NCBI GenBank assembly: GCA_900541855.1
Contig: UQLD01000024.1
Location: forward strand, 1 to 37,876
Length of the DNA stretch: 37,876 nucleotides
Direction: 5' to 3'
Source: an uncultured Collinsella sp.
GTDB taxonomy: Bacteria; Actinomycetota; Coriobacteriia; Coriobacteriales; Coriobacteriaceae
Under the pieces are notes generated by a model. That model was given only the letters and a program-made list of their open reading frames with translations. It searched no databases and had not been told where the DNA came from. Both the position numbers and the translations under genes were made by a program. Shown here one piece after another: positions 1 through 6,594 of this stretch. Positions within the stretch are counted from its first letter, which is position 1, and each line of letters opens with the position of its first letter.

Positions 1-290
1 GCGACCTCGGGCGCAAAGCCGTTGACCAGCTCGCCCTCCTTTTTCAGCAGGCTCTCGGGGATCAGCACGGGCATGGCCACGTTCTCATGGCCGGTGGCCT
101 TGAAGCGGGCATCCAGATTTTTCTGGATGTTTTCCCAGATGGCGTAGCCATAGGGGCGCAGCACAACAAAGCCCTTGACGCTGGAATACTCGACCAGCTC
201 GGCCTTCGTGCAGATATCGGTGTACCACTGGGCGAAGTCGACCTCCTGAGCGGTGATCGCCTCGACCATTTTTTTCTTATCGTTTGCCAT
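1..290 (-). CDS. proS: Prolyl-tRNA synthetase, N-terminal part (cut by window edge)
   Basis: The reverse strand from 290 reads an open frame of 96 residues that runs off the window. It starts MANDKKKMVEAIT and contains QWYTD, KAELVEYS, VKGFVVLRPYGYAIWENIQ and FKATGHENVAMPVLIPESLL, which is the start of the catalytic core of the archaeal/eukaryotic-type (short, no editing insertion) prolyl-tRNA synthetase. The enzyme charges tRNA-Pro in the cytoplasm. The ATG at 290 is the only sensible start, with a GAAAAG stretch just before it. It lies 40 bp downstream of acpP on the same strand. It belongs to the clostridial-looking left end. The family call is strong; only the C-terminal rest is missing. 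Confidence 0.9.
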   Translation of the reverse strand, partial: MANDKKKMVEAITAQEVDFAQWYTDICTKAELVEYSSVKGFVVLRPYGYAIWENIQKNLDARFKATGHENVAMPVLIPESLLKKEGELVNGFAPEV

Positions 291-330
291 TTTTCTTTTC
301 CTCACACTTTGTAAAACCGGGGGCAGGCGC

Positions 331-567
331 TCAGATACGCTCCTCCAGATAGTTGACCACATCACCGACGGTGTGGAAGTTCTCGATGTCCTCATCGGGG
401 ATCTCAACGCCGAACTCGTCGGACAAGGTGGTGATCATATCAATAACGTCAAGGCTGTCTGCGCCGAAATCGTTGACAATGTCGCTGTCGGGGGTAATCT
501 TTTCAGGCTCGACCTCAAGCTGGTCGGCCAGATAGTCACGGATGCGGCTGAAAATTTCGGAATCCAT
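331..567 (-). CDS. acpP: Acyl carrier protein
   Basis: A 78-residue acidic protein of normal length for the family. The DSLD motif places the phosphopantetheine-bearing serine at residue 38, followed by the helix-II sequence VIDMITTLSDEFGVEIPDED. It carries growing acyl chains in type II fatty acid synthesis in the cytoplasm. The start ATG has a good Shine-Dalgarno (AAAGGAGTTAA on the minus strand) 5-8 nt upstream. No fab gene is adjacent; the downstream neighbour is proS, so the placement gives no pathway context. Confidence 0.95.
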   Translation of the reverse strand: MDSEIFSRIRDYLADQLEVEPEKITPDSDIVNDFGADSLDVIDMITTLSDEFGVEIPDEDIENFHTVGDVVNYLEERI

Positions 568-688
568 AATTTAACTCCTTTATAAACACAGATATACATT
601 TAATATATAGCGTATCTGCGGGTGAATGTCAAGGGGATAAGTGTTAATTTTATGCCATATTGCATAGGATTTGCGGGGAGGTGGGCAA

Positions 689-1567
689 GTGAAGCTGAAT
701 TTTACCAAAATGCAGGGCGCGGGCAACGATTATATCTACATTGACTGCCGCGCTGCGGGGCTGCCGCCCGACGCCGCCGCGTGGGCGGTGCAGCTGTCGC
801 GGCGGCATTTTTCGGTGGGTGCGGACGGGGTGATCTACCTCTGTCCCCCGCTGCGGGCCGACGGCGACGCGGCCATGCGGATGTTCAACGCCGACGGCAG
901 CGAGGGGGTCATGTGCGGCAACGGTGTGCGCTGCGCGGCGGAATTTTTATACACCCACGGCGTGCGGCGGGACTGCATCCGTATCGACACGCCCTCAGCC
1001 GGGCAGCGGGTGCTGCACCGGGTCGGGGACGGGCTGTGGCAGGTCGAGATGGGCCGCTTTACGGCAGCACCGGACGCCGTGGGGGCCGTGGGGCTGGGCG
1101 GTGGACCGCTGCTGGATGTGCCGCTCTGCGCAGGCGGGCGCGCGTGGAGGGTGCACTGTGTAGCCGTGGGCAACCCGCACTGCGTGCTCTTTACGCACGA
1201 GCCGCCGCCCACCGGGGCGGAGCTGGCCGCCTGGGGCCGTGCACTGGGGCACCACCCGGCGTTCCCGGGCGGCATCAATGTGGAGTTTGCCCAGCCCATC
1301 AGCCCCACCGGGCTGGCTGTGACGGTGTGGGAGCGCGGCAGCGGGGCCACGCTGGCCTGCGGGACCGGGGCCTGCGCCGTGGCCGCGGCGGCGGTGCTGA
1401 CAGGCCGCTGTCCGCGCGGCGCGCCCATTCTAGTACAGCTGCCGGGCGGCACACTGGAGGTGTGTGTACAGCGGGACGACACCGTGCTTTTGACCGGCGA
1501 CGCCGCAGCAACATTTAGCGGAACCGTTTTGATTCAGCCTTGCAAAGCACCGCGCGGTGTGGTATGA
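689..1567 (+). CDS. dapF: Diaminopimelate epimerase
   Basis: Converts LL- to meso-diaminopimelate for lysine and peptidoglycan synthesis. I choose the GTG at 689 (MKLNFTKMQGAGNDYIYID) because a GGGGAGGTGGG ribosome-binding site precedes it; a TTG at 671 would sit before that site. This gives 292 residues, near the family's usual 270-280. The N-terminal active-site cysteine is in NADGSEGVMCGNGVRC (Cys76) and the second in LACGTGACAVAA near residue 215-220, so both catalytic cysteines are present. PHCVLF and GINVEFAQ are also typical. It is divergent from acpP, and the 120 bp between them should hold both promoters. Very high GC and glycine/alanine-rich. Confidence 0.95.
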   Translation: MKLNFTKMQGAGNDYIYIDCRAAGLPPDAAAWAVQLSRRHFSVGADGVIYLCPPLRADGDAAMRMFNADGSEGVMCGNGVRCAAEFLYTHGVRRDCIRIDTPSAGQRVLHRVGDGLWQVEMGRFTAAPDAVGAVGLGGGPLLDVPLCAGGRAWRVHCVAVGNPHCVLFTHEPPPTGAELAAWGRALGHHPAFPGGINVEFAQPISPTGLAVTVWERGSGATLACGTGACAVAAAAVLTGRCPRGAPILVQLPGGTLEVCVQRDDTVLLTGDAAATFSGTVLIQPCKAPRGVV

Positions 1568-1619
1568 TGTAAGTAATAACAATTTGAACAGTATTTCAGT
1601 CTGGAAGGGGGCTTTGCCC

Positions 1620-2003
1620 ATGAACATTCACGAATCCGCAGAGGACTATCTGGAAAAAATTCTGATGCTGCAGGAGCAGAAGGGTTCTGTGCGCTCCATC
1701 GACATAGCCGTTGCGATGGGATTCTCCAAGCCGAGTGTCAGTGTGGCGATGAAAAATCTGCGTGAGAACGGGTATATTTCGATGGACCCGGACGGTTTCA
1801 TCAAGCTGGAGCAGCCCGGTATGGAGATCGCACAGCGCATCTATGGCCGCCACCGCAAGCTGACCGCTTTTTTTGTGGCGCTGGGCGTTGACCCGGATGT
1901 TGCCGCCAAAGACGCCTGCAAGGTCGAGCACGACCTGAGCGAGGAAACGTACAGCAAGATGATTGCGTTTGCGGAGAAAGCCGAAAAAAAAGCGCAGAAG
2001 TAA
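1620..2003 (+). CDS. DtxR/MntR-family metal-dependent regulator
   Basis: 127 residues. The N-terminus MNIHESAEDYLEKILML is the classic DtxR/MntR opening and is followed by a winged helix-turn-helix (DIAVAMGFSKPSVSVAMKNLRENGYI, about residues 27-52). The dimerisation/metal-binding helix follows with RHRKLTAFFVALGVDP and CKVEHDLSEE, which carry the usual metal-ligand Cys/Glu/His positions. There is no C-terminal SH3-like domain, so it is the short MntR type, and it probably senses manganese or iron. The start is the ATG at 1620 behind GGAAGGGGGC; an upstream ATG at 1557 would overlap the dapF end. It is followed by a strong terminator. No metal transporter gene is in view. Confidence 0.88.
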   Translation: MNIHESAEDYLEKILMLQEQKGSVRSIDIAVAMGFSKPSVSVAMKNLRENGYISMDPDGFIKLEQPGMEIAQRIYGRHRKLTAFFVALGVDPDVAAKDACKVEHDLSEETYSKMIAFAEKAEKKAQK

Positions 2004-2012
2004 ATTTTGCCC

Positions 2013-2053
2013 AAAAATTGCCCGATGGCATCAAGTGCCACCGGGCAATTTTT
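2013..2053. terminator. Bidirectional intrinsic terminator
   Basis: A stem of about 16 bp (AAAAATTGCCCG-TGGCA pairing with TGCCA-CGGGCAATTTTT, one mismatch) with a TCAAG loop. It has A-run and T-run flanks, so it can end both the DtxR-type gene (plus) and transcripts on the minus strand coming from the other side. Confidence 0.88.
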
Positions 2054-2056
2054 ACT

Positions 2057-2239
2057 TTAGGTATACAGCGGCTTGCTCTCCGGCTCGCCTGTCACCCCTG
2101 CCTGGGCCTCGGCGGGCTGGGCCTGCGCGTCGCCCGGGTCGGCGGGGGCGGCGTAGGCCGCGGGCCCGCACAGGGCCAGGGCGGCCGCGACCGCCAGCGC
2201 GGCGGCGGCACCGGAAATTCGTTTCATGGAGCGTCTCAT
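2057..2239 (-). CDS. Small exported alanine-rich peptide
   Basis: 60 residues. The N-terminus MRRSMKRISG is basic and is followed by a hydrophobic alanine/leucine segment (about residues 10-28) and AYAAPAD, a clear signal peptide with an AxA cleavage site. The remaining 30 residues are rich in Ala, Gln, Pro and Asp with no motif I know. A second ATG (residue 5) is a possible start; the first has GGGGGA 7 nt upstream. It ends next to the bidirectional terminator. I infer a secreted or surface peptide of unknown role; it could be a mispredicted frame in GC-rich DNA. Confidence 0.45.
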   Translation of the reverse strand: MRRSMKRISGAAAALAVAAALALCGPAAYAAPADPGDAQAQPAEAQAGVTGEPESKPLYT

Positions 2240-2246
2240 GGAAAAT

Positions 2247-2289
2247 CCCCCTAATCTAGCAACGGTTTAGAGTCTACTAGATTGGGGGG
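2247..2289. repeat. Inverted repeat at the junction of two sequence types
   Basis: Arms CCCCCTAATCTAG (2247-2259) and CTAGATTGGGGGG (2277-2289) pair at 12 of 13 positions around a 17-nt spacer. It lies exactly where clostridial-looking sequence gives way to Coriobacteria-like sequence. It may be a natural palindrome upstream of the small exported peptide, or a place where two contigs were joined. Confidence 0.6.
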
Positions 2290-2522
2290 ACGGGAGCCAA
2301 AGCATGATGGGCCGAACGGTTAGCCACAAGTTCACCTTCGGCGCCAATGGCCTCATCCGTATAACCATTGAGTTCCAGATGACCGACATCAATCCACACC
2401 CAGCCAACGCCCGAAACACCTGGCTCGCAGCACGCAACGTTGCCTATAAACATGCTCTCCGTGTCCGCGGTATAAGAAGGCCCGCCCTGCAAAACGCACG
2501 GACAGGGCATAGCAACAGGCAA
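2285..2522 (-). pseudogene. Fragment of a polysaccharide-locus protein, copy 1
   Basis: The minus strand encodes a stretch containing GGPSYTADTESMFIGNV, PGVSG and DVGHLELNGYTDEAIGAEGE. It matches, residue by residue with gaps, the translation of 8122-8344, showing two related copies of one former gene. I do not recognise the family. The hydrophobic start of the second copy (ILLVALAYLCVLL) suggests a membrane or exported protein. Here the frame is open but the gene is cut at about 2285 by the junction with foreign sequence, and no credible start or ribosome-binding site is seen. I treat it as a remnant. Confidence 0.45.
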
Positions 2523-2568
2523 CTCGGCGCAAATCGTTTGAGCAGGCGGCGCGCGGAAGGAGCGTATA

Positions 2569-2763
2569 AGGCGGTTTTCTGCTGGCTGTCAGCCGCGGCA
2601 TCCTCACGGAAACCTAGTTGTCGCCGGAATTATAGTTCCCGGCGCGGACTCACCTTATCTCCCCGGTGCGGGCTCGATATCCTCTCGGATATCTAATCGT
2701 CTTGGACTTTAACCCGCCCAAGCACAGTACAGCTTTTACGTGCCGCCACACGGAGCTTAGCTC
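2569..2763 (-). ncRNA. 195-bp conserved element, probable structured RNA, copy 1
   Basis: This stretch is identical, base for base as read, to 9204-9398. On the minus strand it shows successive hairpins: GATATCC-GAGA-GGATATC (perfect 7-bp stem with a GNRA loop) enclosed by GCGGG/CCCGC; CACC...GGTG; CGCCGGGAA-CTATAA-TTCCGGCG; and GGCTG-AC-AGCC. The GNRA loop exists only on the minus strand, so I assign that direction. Here it is followed downstream by the leader and fragment of a former polysaccharide gene. Its class is unknown to me: an antitermination or regulatory leader, or a stand-alone RNA. Confidence 0.5.
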
Positions 2764-2910
2764 GTGGACTATTTTCTAAAATATAGACCTTCAAAGCAAC
2801 TTGGGTTCAAGCACGGACAAACAAAACAGGCACTGAATACACGACTTGTTTATCAATAGTTATCAATCAAATGCGTTACCAGCAAATATCGTCCGTCTCA
2901 TACGCTGCGA

Positions 2911-2916
2911 TACAAT
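2911..2916 (+). promoter_or_regulatory. -10 element of the DUF4869 gene, copy 1
   Basis: TACAAT lies 43 bp before the GTG start, the same distance as TATAAT in the second copy. The surrounding 60 bp are conserved between the two copies. No good -35 box is visible. Confidence 0.4.
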
Positions 2917-2958
2917 CAATCTCACCAAATGCTTAACCAGTAAGTCGAAGGGACCAAC

Positions 2959-3408
2959 GTGCTAACAATTCACTATGGTGATATGGAAAACGTTATCTAT
3001 AATACGTCGGTTTACTTCGATAACATCTATTCGCCCGAATGGTTTCAAGATGCTTTTGCGCAGAGAATTATTAAATCCATTGATAAGGGCGGCGTGGTTG
3101 GACCCGGCGCAATAAACACCAAGATCCTTGGCATTATCCCACCGGAAAGGCTATCGGGCGGAACTAAGACGCTGCTACTCATGTACTTCATGCCTCAGAA
3201 CATATACAACGCCACAACCTGTAGCGACAATTGCGCTTACTGGATTCTAAGAATTGCCACGCAAAAGGACTTAACCATCAGCCTCTACCATTTGGTGGAT
3301 TTTGGGAACGGCAAATTCACAGCGACCGTTGCAAACACGGGCGATGTCGTTCACACGATGTTCGACCTCGTCCCAATAGCCGCAAAATGCCTAAAGGAAA
3401 ACTCCTGA
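2959..3408 (+). CDS. DUF4869-family protein, copy 1 (partner gene lost)
   Basis: 149 residues from a GTG start preceded by GAAGGGACC. The sequence (MLTIHYGDMENVIYNTSVYFD, LLLMYFMPQN, SDNCAYWILRIA, NTGDVVHTMFDLV) matches the DUF4869 family as I know it; no biochemical function is established. It differs from the copy at 9572-10021 at 21 of 149 positions by my count. In copy 2 the stop codon overlaps the start of a P-loop/TOPRIM-like gene. Here the sequence after the TGA diverges within about 15 bp and runs into an IS1595-type element, so the partner is absent. The gene is intact but orphaned. No membrane segment or signal peptide is seen. Confidence 0.72.
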   Translation: MLTIHYGDMENVIYNTSVYFDNIYSPEWFQDAFAQRIIKSIDKGGVVGPGAINTKILGIIPPERLSGGTKTLLLMYFMPQNIYNATTCSDNCAYWILRIATQKDLTISLYHLVDFGNGKFTATVANTGDVVHTMFDLVPIAAKCLKENS

Positions 3409-3423
3409 CACGCGCTTTCGCTA

Positions 3424-3448
3424 GGCTCTGTTAGACCAAGATTGGCAT
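3424..3448. repeat. Left terminal inverted repeat of the IS1595 element
   Basis: 25 nt starting GGCTCTGTTAGACCAAGATT; it matches the reverse complement of 4884-4908 at 23 positions. Confidence 0.85.
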
Positions 3449-3506
3449 ACATATGTCATCACGGTGCCATATCGTTAGCCCCGTAGACCGCGACGATGGG
3501 GACATC

Positions 3507-4515
3507 ATGAACGCCGAGGACCTGGTAATCACCTTCAAGAGGGACATCGCGAGCCTCAGCAGGACCGAACGCCGCCGGCTCCGCCTACGAAGTCGAATAC
3601 TGCCCGCGCTGCGGGTCCGCCGCGGTCGTGAAGAAGGGGAAGGCCGGGAACGGCGAGCAGCGCTACCTCTGCCGGGGCTGCGGCAGGACCTTCGGCATGG
3701 GCAGCGAGCGCATCCTGGGGGCGAGCAGGCTCCCGAAGGAGACCTGGATGGCCTACGCCGAGTGCTTCGAGCTCATGTTGCCCCTGCGCGAGTGCGCGAG
3801 GCGCTGCCGCGTCTGCCTCAAGACCGCCTACACCATGCGCCACAGGCTGATCGAGTGCCTCTCGGCCTACTCCCCCTCGTTCAGGATCGAGCGGGGCTGC
3901 GGCTGCGAGCTCGACGAGACCTACTTCCCCGAGTCGTTCAAGGGCAACCACGCGAAGGGGTCGTTCACGATGCCGCGCCCCTCCCGGCACCGCGGCAAGC
4001 AGGTGCACAGGCGCGGGCTGTCGCGCGAGCTGATCTGCGTCATGACCGGCGTGAACGACCCGAACGAGACGTTCCTCGAGGTCACGGGGCGGGGCGCCCT
4101 TTCGAGGGGGCGCGCCATGGACGCGCTGAGGGGCCGCATCGCGGCCGGCTCGGTCGTCGCGACCGACAGGGCGGCCGCCTACGTCGGCGTCCTCGCCGAG
4201 CTCGAGGTCGCCGCGCACGCGGCCCACGATTCCAAGGACCGCTCCGGGGGGACCATCAACCGGGTCAACGCCGTCCATTCGCTCCTCGGCGCCTTCATGG
4301 GGCCGTTCAAGGGCGTGTCGACGAAGCACCTCGATGCCTACCTCGCCTGCTTCAGGTGGTGCCGGACCTTCATGGCGACCGATTCCGGCGCCGCCGAGCG
4401 CACGGTCGCGCGGCAGCTCGCGCACGGCACCTGCAGGAGCCGCATCCGTGATATGTTCAACGTGGAGCCGCCCTACATGGACTACTGGGCCGCGCCTGCC
4501 GCGCAGGGGCGGTAG
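3507..4515 (+). pseudogene. IS1595-family transposase, frameshifted near the N-terminus
   Basis: The main frame carries a zinc ribbon (CPRCG...CRGCG), then the DDE core: LDETYFPESFKGNH, VVATDRAAAY and NRVNAVHSLLGAFMGPFKGVSTKHLDAYLACFRW, the hallmark C-terminal block of IS1595 transposases. The frame with the zinc ribbon has an upstream stop at 3526 and no start codon before CPRC; its first possible start (GTG 3628) lies after the first cysteine pair. The proper N-terminus (MNAEDLVITFKRDIASLSRTERRRL, from ATG 3507) is in the preceding frame, so one net +1 shift is needed around 3570-3590. No slippery run is seen there, so I read it as a mutation or sequencing error rather than programmed shifting. 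The rest is full length. Confidence 0.82.
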
Positions 4516-4552
4516 AATGGACGCAACGAGATACACGAGGAGGGGCTCAGCC

Positions 4553-4750
4553 ATGCCGTCGAGCATACCGGCCACGACGATTCGGATCGACCCTGAGGTC
4601 AAGAGGGAGGCCACGGCCATCCTGGACGAGCTCGGCCTGTCCATGTCCACCGCCGTCAACGCGTTCCTCAGGGCGCCCGTCCGGGAGGGCGGGATGCCGT
4701 TCGAGATGAGGGTCAAGGCGCCGGCGCCCGACGGGAAGACGGCGAGATAG
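4553..4750 (+). CDS. RelB/DinJ-type antitoxin carried inside the IS
   Basis: 65 residues from ATG 4553, chosen for GAGGAGGGG 7 nt upstream; an in-frame ATG at 4517 lacks such a site. MPSSIPATTIRIDPEVKREA is the ribbon strand of the ribbon-helix-helix fold, followed by ILDELGLSMSTAVNAFLR and REGGMPFEM, a close match to the RelB/DinJ family. These antitoxins repress their own promoter and bind a RelE/YafQ-like toxin. No toxin gene follows: the next features are a terminator and the IS end. It begins 37 bp after the transposase stop, so the two are probably co-transcribed. I infer a passenger that may regulate the element or act in trans. Confidence 0.8.
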   Translation: MPSSIPATTIRIDPEVKREATAILDELGLSMSTAVNAFLRAPVREGGMPFEMRVKAPAPDGKTAR

Positions 4751-4809
4751 CCGGCAAATCGACTTGGGGCGATGGGACCCTCACGATTGACCCGACAGAT
4801 CTTGAGCAC

Positions 4810-4853
4810 ATCGCCCCCTTACCGGATTCAAACCCGGCAAGGGGGCGATTTTC
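4810..4853 (+). terminator. Intrinsic terminator inside the IS right end
   Basis: Stem ATCGCCCCCTT-CCGG pairing with CCGG-AAGGGGGCGAT, a short loop (ATTCAAAC) and a following TTTTCTT. It ends the transposase-antitoxin transcript. Confidence 0.85.
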
Positions 4854-4883
4854 TTGCAATTTCAAAAAGATGATTGGGGCAGA

Positions 4884-4908
4884 ATGTCAATCATGGTCTA
4901 ACAGAGCC
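4884..4908. repeat. Right terminal inverted repeat of the IS1595 element
   Basis: Ends TCATGGTCTAACAGAGCC, the inverted counterpart of the left end. Confidence 0.85.
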
Positions 4909-5020
4909 AAATCAATCCAACAGTTTAGATAACGGTTAATGATTCGGGAACAGGGCGTTCGGTCGGATGGGACAAATAGATCTGGAAAGAACGAACCCCT
5001 TCGGGGCACACAAGTAGAGA

Positions 5021-5074
5021 CAAACAATGGGGTCGCTTCGAGAAGCGATGCTTTCGAAGCGACCCCATTGTTTG
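5021..5074. repeat. Perfect 21-bp-arm palindrome
   Basis: Arms 5021-5041 (CAAACAATGGGGTCGCTTCG plus one) and 5054-5074 are exact reverse complements around a 12-nt loop (5042-5053). No long T-run follows on either strand. It is longer than a typical terminator and sits in a gene-free 210-bp stretch between the IS1595 end and a second IS-end-like sequence. It may be a relic of a miniature element or a transcription barrier. Confidence 0.75.
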
Positions 5075-5106
5075 CACAATTGAATTAGGCGCTGAGACCA
5101 AGTTGA

Positions 5107-5127
5107 GTCAATCTTAGACTAACAGAG
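5107..5127. other. IS1595-end-like remnant
   Basis: GTCAATC, then three differing positions, then CTAACAGAG: 18 of 21 bases match the inner-to-outer right end of the IS at 4884-4908. It overlaps the last codons of the small gene at 5119-5418, whose TAG stop is supplied by CTA in this sequence, as if an element had once inserted there and truncated the gene. Confidence 0.35.
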
Positions 5128-5418
5128 AGAAGCGCCGCCCAAGTCATGTACTATCCGCTCCAACTCGACAATGTAGGACTCAACCGAATCATCCGATGGC
5201 GAGACTTCTGCTCGAATAATGTGGTCCCATTTATACAGGAAATTTTCAACCTGTCGATCTGGGTCATTCTTCCACAGTGGAGCAAGTGCAATCAACGCCG
5301 CATCAAAAGGATTGAAGGAAAAATTATCAGCATCAATATAGCCACCCATACCGCCCCTGTCGCAGTCATATACACTTCTAACTATTCTCTCCAATTCAAT
5401 AGCCTGATTATGATTCAT
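5119..5418 (-). CDS. Hypothetical protein, perhaps C-terminally truncated
   Basis: 99 residues (MNHNQAIELERIVRSVYDCD...). The start at 5418 is fixed by GGGAGGTGA 6 nt upstream on the minus strand; a longer frame to 5481 lacks a site. The protein is acidic, helical in appearance and soluble, with DADNFSFNPFDAALIALAPLW and two similar blocks (ELERIVRSVYD and ELERIVHDLGG). I do not recognise the family. It could be a small immunity-type or regulatory protein. The final residues are encoded in an IS-end-like sequence, so the native C-terminus may be lost. Confidence 0.55.
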   Translation of the reverse strand: MNHNQAIELERIVRSVYDCDRGGMGGYIDADNFSFNPFDAALIALAPLWKNDPDRQVENFLYKWDHIIRAEVSPSDDSVESYIVELERIVHDLGGASLC

Positions 5419-5994
5419 AAAATCACCTCCCTTTCTACTCTTGATACCCCAAAATAGAGAGGAAAAGAGTTTCGATAACATTTATCCGGTTGAAAATCAT
5501 ACACAATCGCTAAACATCGGTTGATTTCCGATCTCAGCCGATCACATTAAACCGATAGGCCGTTCCGGCAGTTATCCGGACGCCCCCGCGGACCCCGTGG
5601 GCCCCGGGGGCGGCGTTTTCCCAGTTGGAGGAACGGTGGAGATGTGTTTCGATGGGTTCGGTGGCCATGCTTCGCCCTCCGCCTGACACCGCTTCCCAGA
5701 CCCAGTCGGACGTTCGGTCCGCCTATTCCGTTTTACCTTAAGGATAGACCAGCGGGGTATCGCCCATCTCGGCGCGCGCAGGCTCTATGAGCCCCGGCGT
5801 CAGGTCGAGCATGTCGACGGGTGTTAATGATCACTAAAAAGAGGTCCGCGTGATCGCCGGCAATCGAGCACCGTGAGCACCGAAACTGAGCAGTTTGAGC
5901 AGAAGGGCCGTACCCCGGGAACCGGGAGCGCGGCCTTCGCCATACGGTTCCCCGGGCGGGAACTTTGGCGAGGCCGCCCAGGAAGGATGGGGAG
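5419..5994. other. Gene-poor stretch with a terminator-like hairpin and IS remnants
   Basis: I see no credible gene. At 5581-5619 a GC-rich hairpin (CGCCCCCG...CGGGGGCG) is followed by GCGTTTTC and resembles a plus-strand terminator. From about 5821 the sequence (TGTTAATGATCACTAAAAAG...) reads as the upstream end of the IS21 fragment that follows. Confidence 0.4.
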
Positions 5995-6177
5995 ATGACC
6001 GTGCCCCTGGACACTGTGAATGATATACGGTCGACGGAGGCGGCCGGGCGCCCGGGGTTCAAGATAGCCCGGGCACTTCACCTGAGCCGCAACACCGTGG
6101 CAAAGTACGCCGACATAGAGAACATGTCACCCGCCGCGACGATACCCCAAAGGAGGGCCAGGCCGACACTCAAGTAA
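5995..6177 (+). pseudogene. IS21-family istA transposase, N-terminal remnant
   Basis: 60 residues from ATG 5995 (MTVPLDTVNDIRSTEAAG, KIARALHLSRNTVAKYADIENMSPAA). This is the N-terminal helix-turn-helix of IS21-type IstA, with GGGGAG just upstream. The family is normally 400-500 residues; here it stops after PQRRARPTLK, where the match ends abruptly, and no istB or DDE domain follows. It is a broken element, not a working transposase. The preceding 170 bp probably belong to the left end of the same element. Confidence 0.72.
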
Positions 6178-6308
6178 ATCTGAATCTACCCCATCCCCTC
6201 ATCTATCGCCACGAGGAACTTAACCACTTCCCTAGTATGCACGCGAACTCCCGTCCGAACAATCGCATGACCCACCATAGTATCCGCGGCCCCCAAACAA
6301 GCAGCGAA

Positions 6309-6554
6309 CTAGAACCGGACAGGAGAAAACAGTTCACACAATTTTAGAAAGAAGCTTGACAGCATTAGAATGCAAAACGGCCGAACCGCAGTTCTTCCAA
6401 TTGGATAGAAAAAGATATTGTAGAAAAACCCAGTAAACGAACCAGGAAATACGGAAACAGAATCAGCGTTGTGAACAACAAAATGATGAGCCATTACCGT
6501 CCACATAAGGACAATGCGGAGTAATTCGATACGGGAATCTCGTATTTTTACCAT
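6309..6554 (-). pseudogene. Acyltransferase-3 family, N-terminal fragment
   Basis: 81 residues from ATG 6554 (GAGG 6 nt upstream): MVKIRDSRIELLRIVLMWTV, MAHHFVVHNAD, then a hydrophobic stretch and IGRTAVRPFCILMLSSFFL. The opening RxSRIELLRI...HHF is characteristic of OafA/WecH-like integral membrane O-acyltransferases, which decorate surface sugars, with the first transmembrane helix and catalytic-type histidine visible. The family is normally 330-400 residues, and the frame ends after about 80, so it is truncated. It fits the debris of a polysaccharide locus. Confidence 0.6.
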
Positions 6555-6594
6555 AATGTCCTCAAGTAAAATCAAAACCTAGTAATACCTCGGC

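Larger units (their letters stand above)
3424..4908. mobile_element. IS1595-family insertion sequence with passenger antitoxin gene
   Basis: Bounded by imperfect 25-bp terminal inverted repeats (3424-3448 and 4884-4908; 23 of 25 match), beginning GGCTCTGTTAGACCA. Inside are a transposase reading frame (frameshifted), a small RelB/DinJ-type gene and a terminator, total about 1,485 bp. No 8-bp target duplication is visible (TTTCGCTA left, AAATCAAT right), so the flanks have been rearranged after insertion. It stands where the partner gene of the DUF4869 copy would be expected. Confidence 0.85.

Noticed and set aside
781..1518. Long alternative frames on both strands across dapF
   Set aside because: They are products of very high GC third positions; none shows a domain, while dapF has all its motifs.
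3416..4916. Target-site duplication of the IS1595 element
   Set aside because: The 8-bp flanks TTTCGCTA and AAATCAAT do not match, and no other length gives a match.
5742..5826. Short minus-strand peptide frame (MLDLTPGLIEPARAEMGDT)
   Set aside because: Protein-like composition, but too short and unanchored; likely a transposon scrap that I cannot name.
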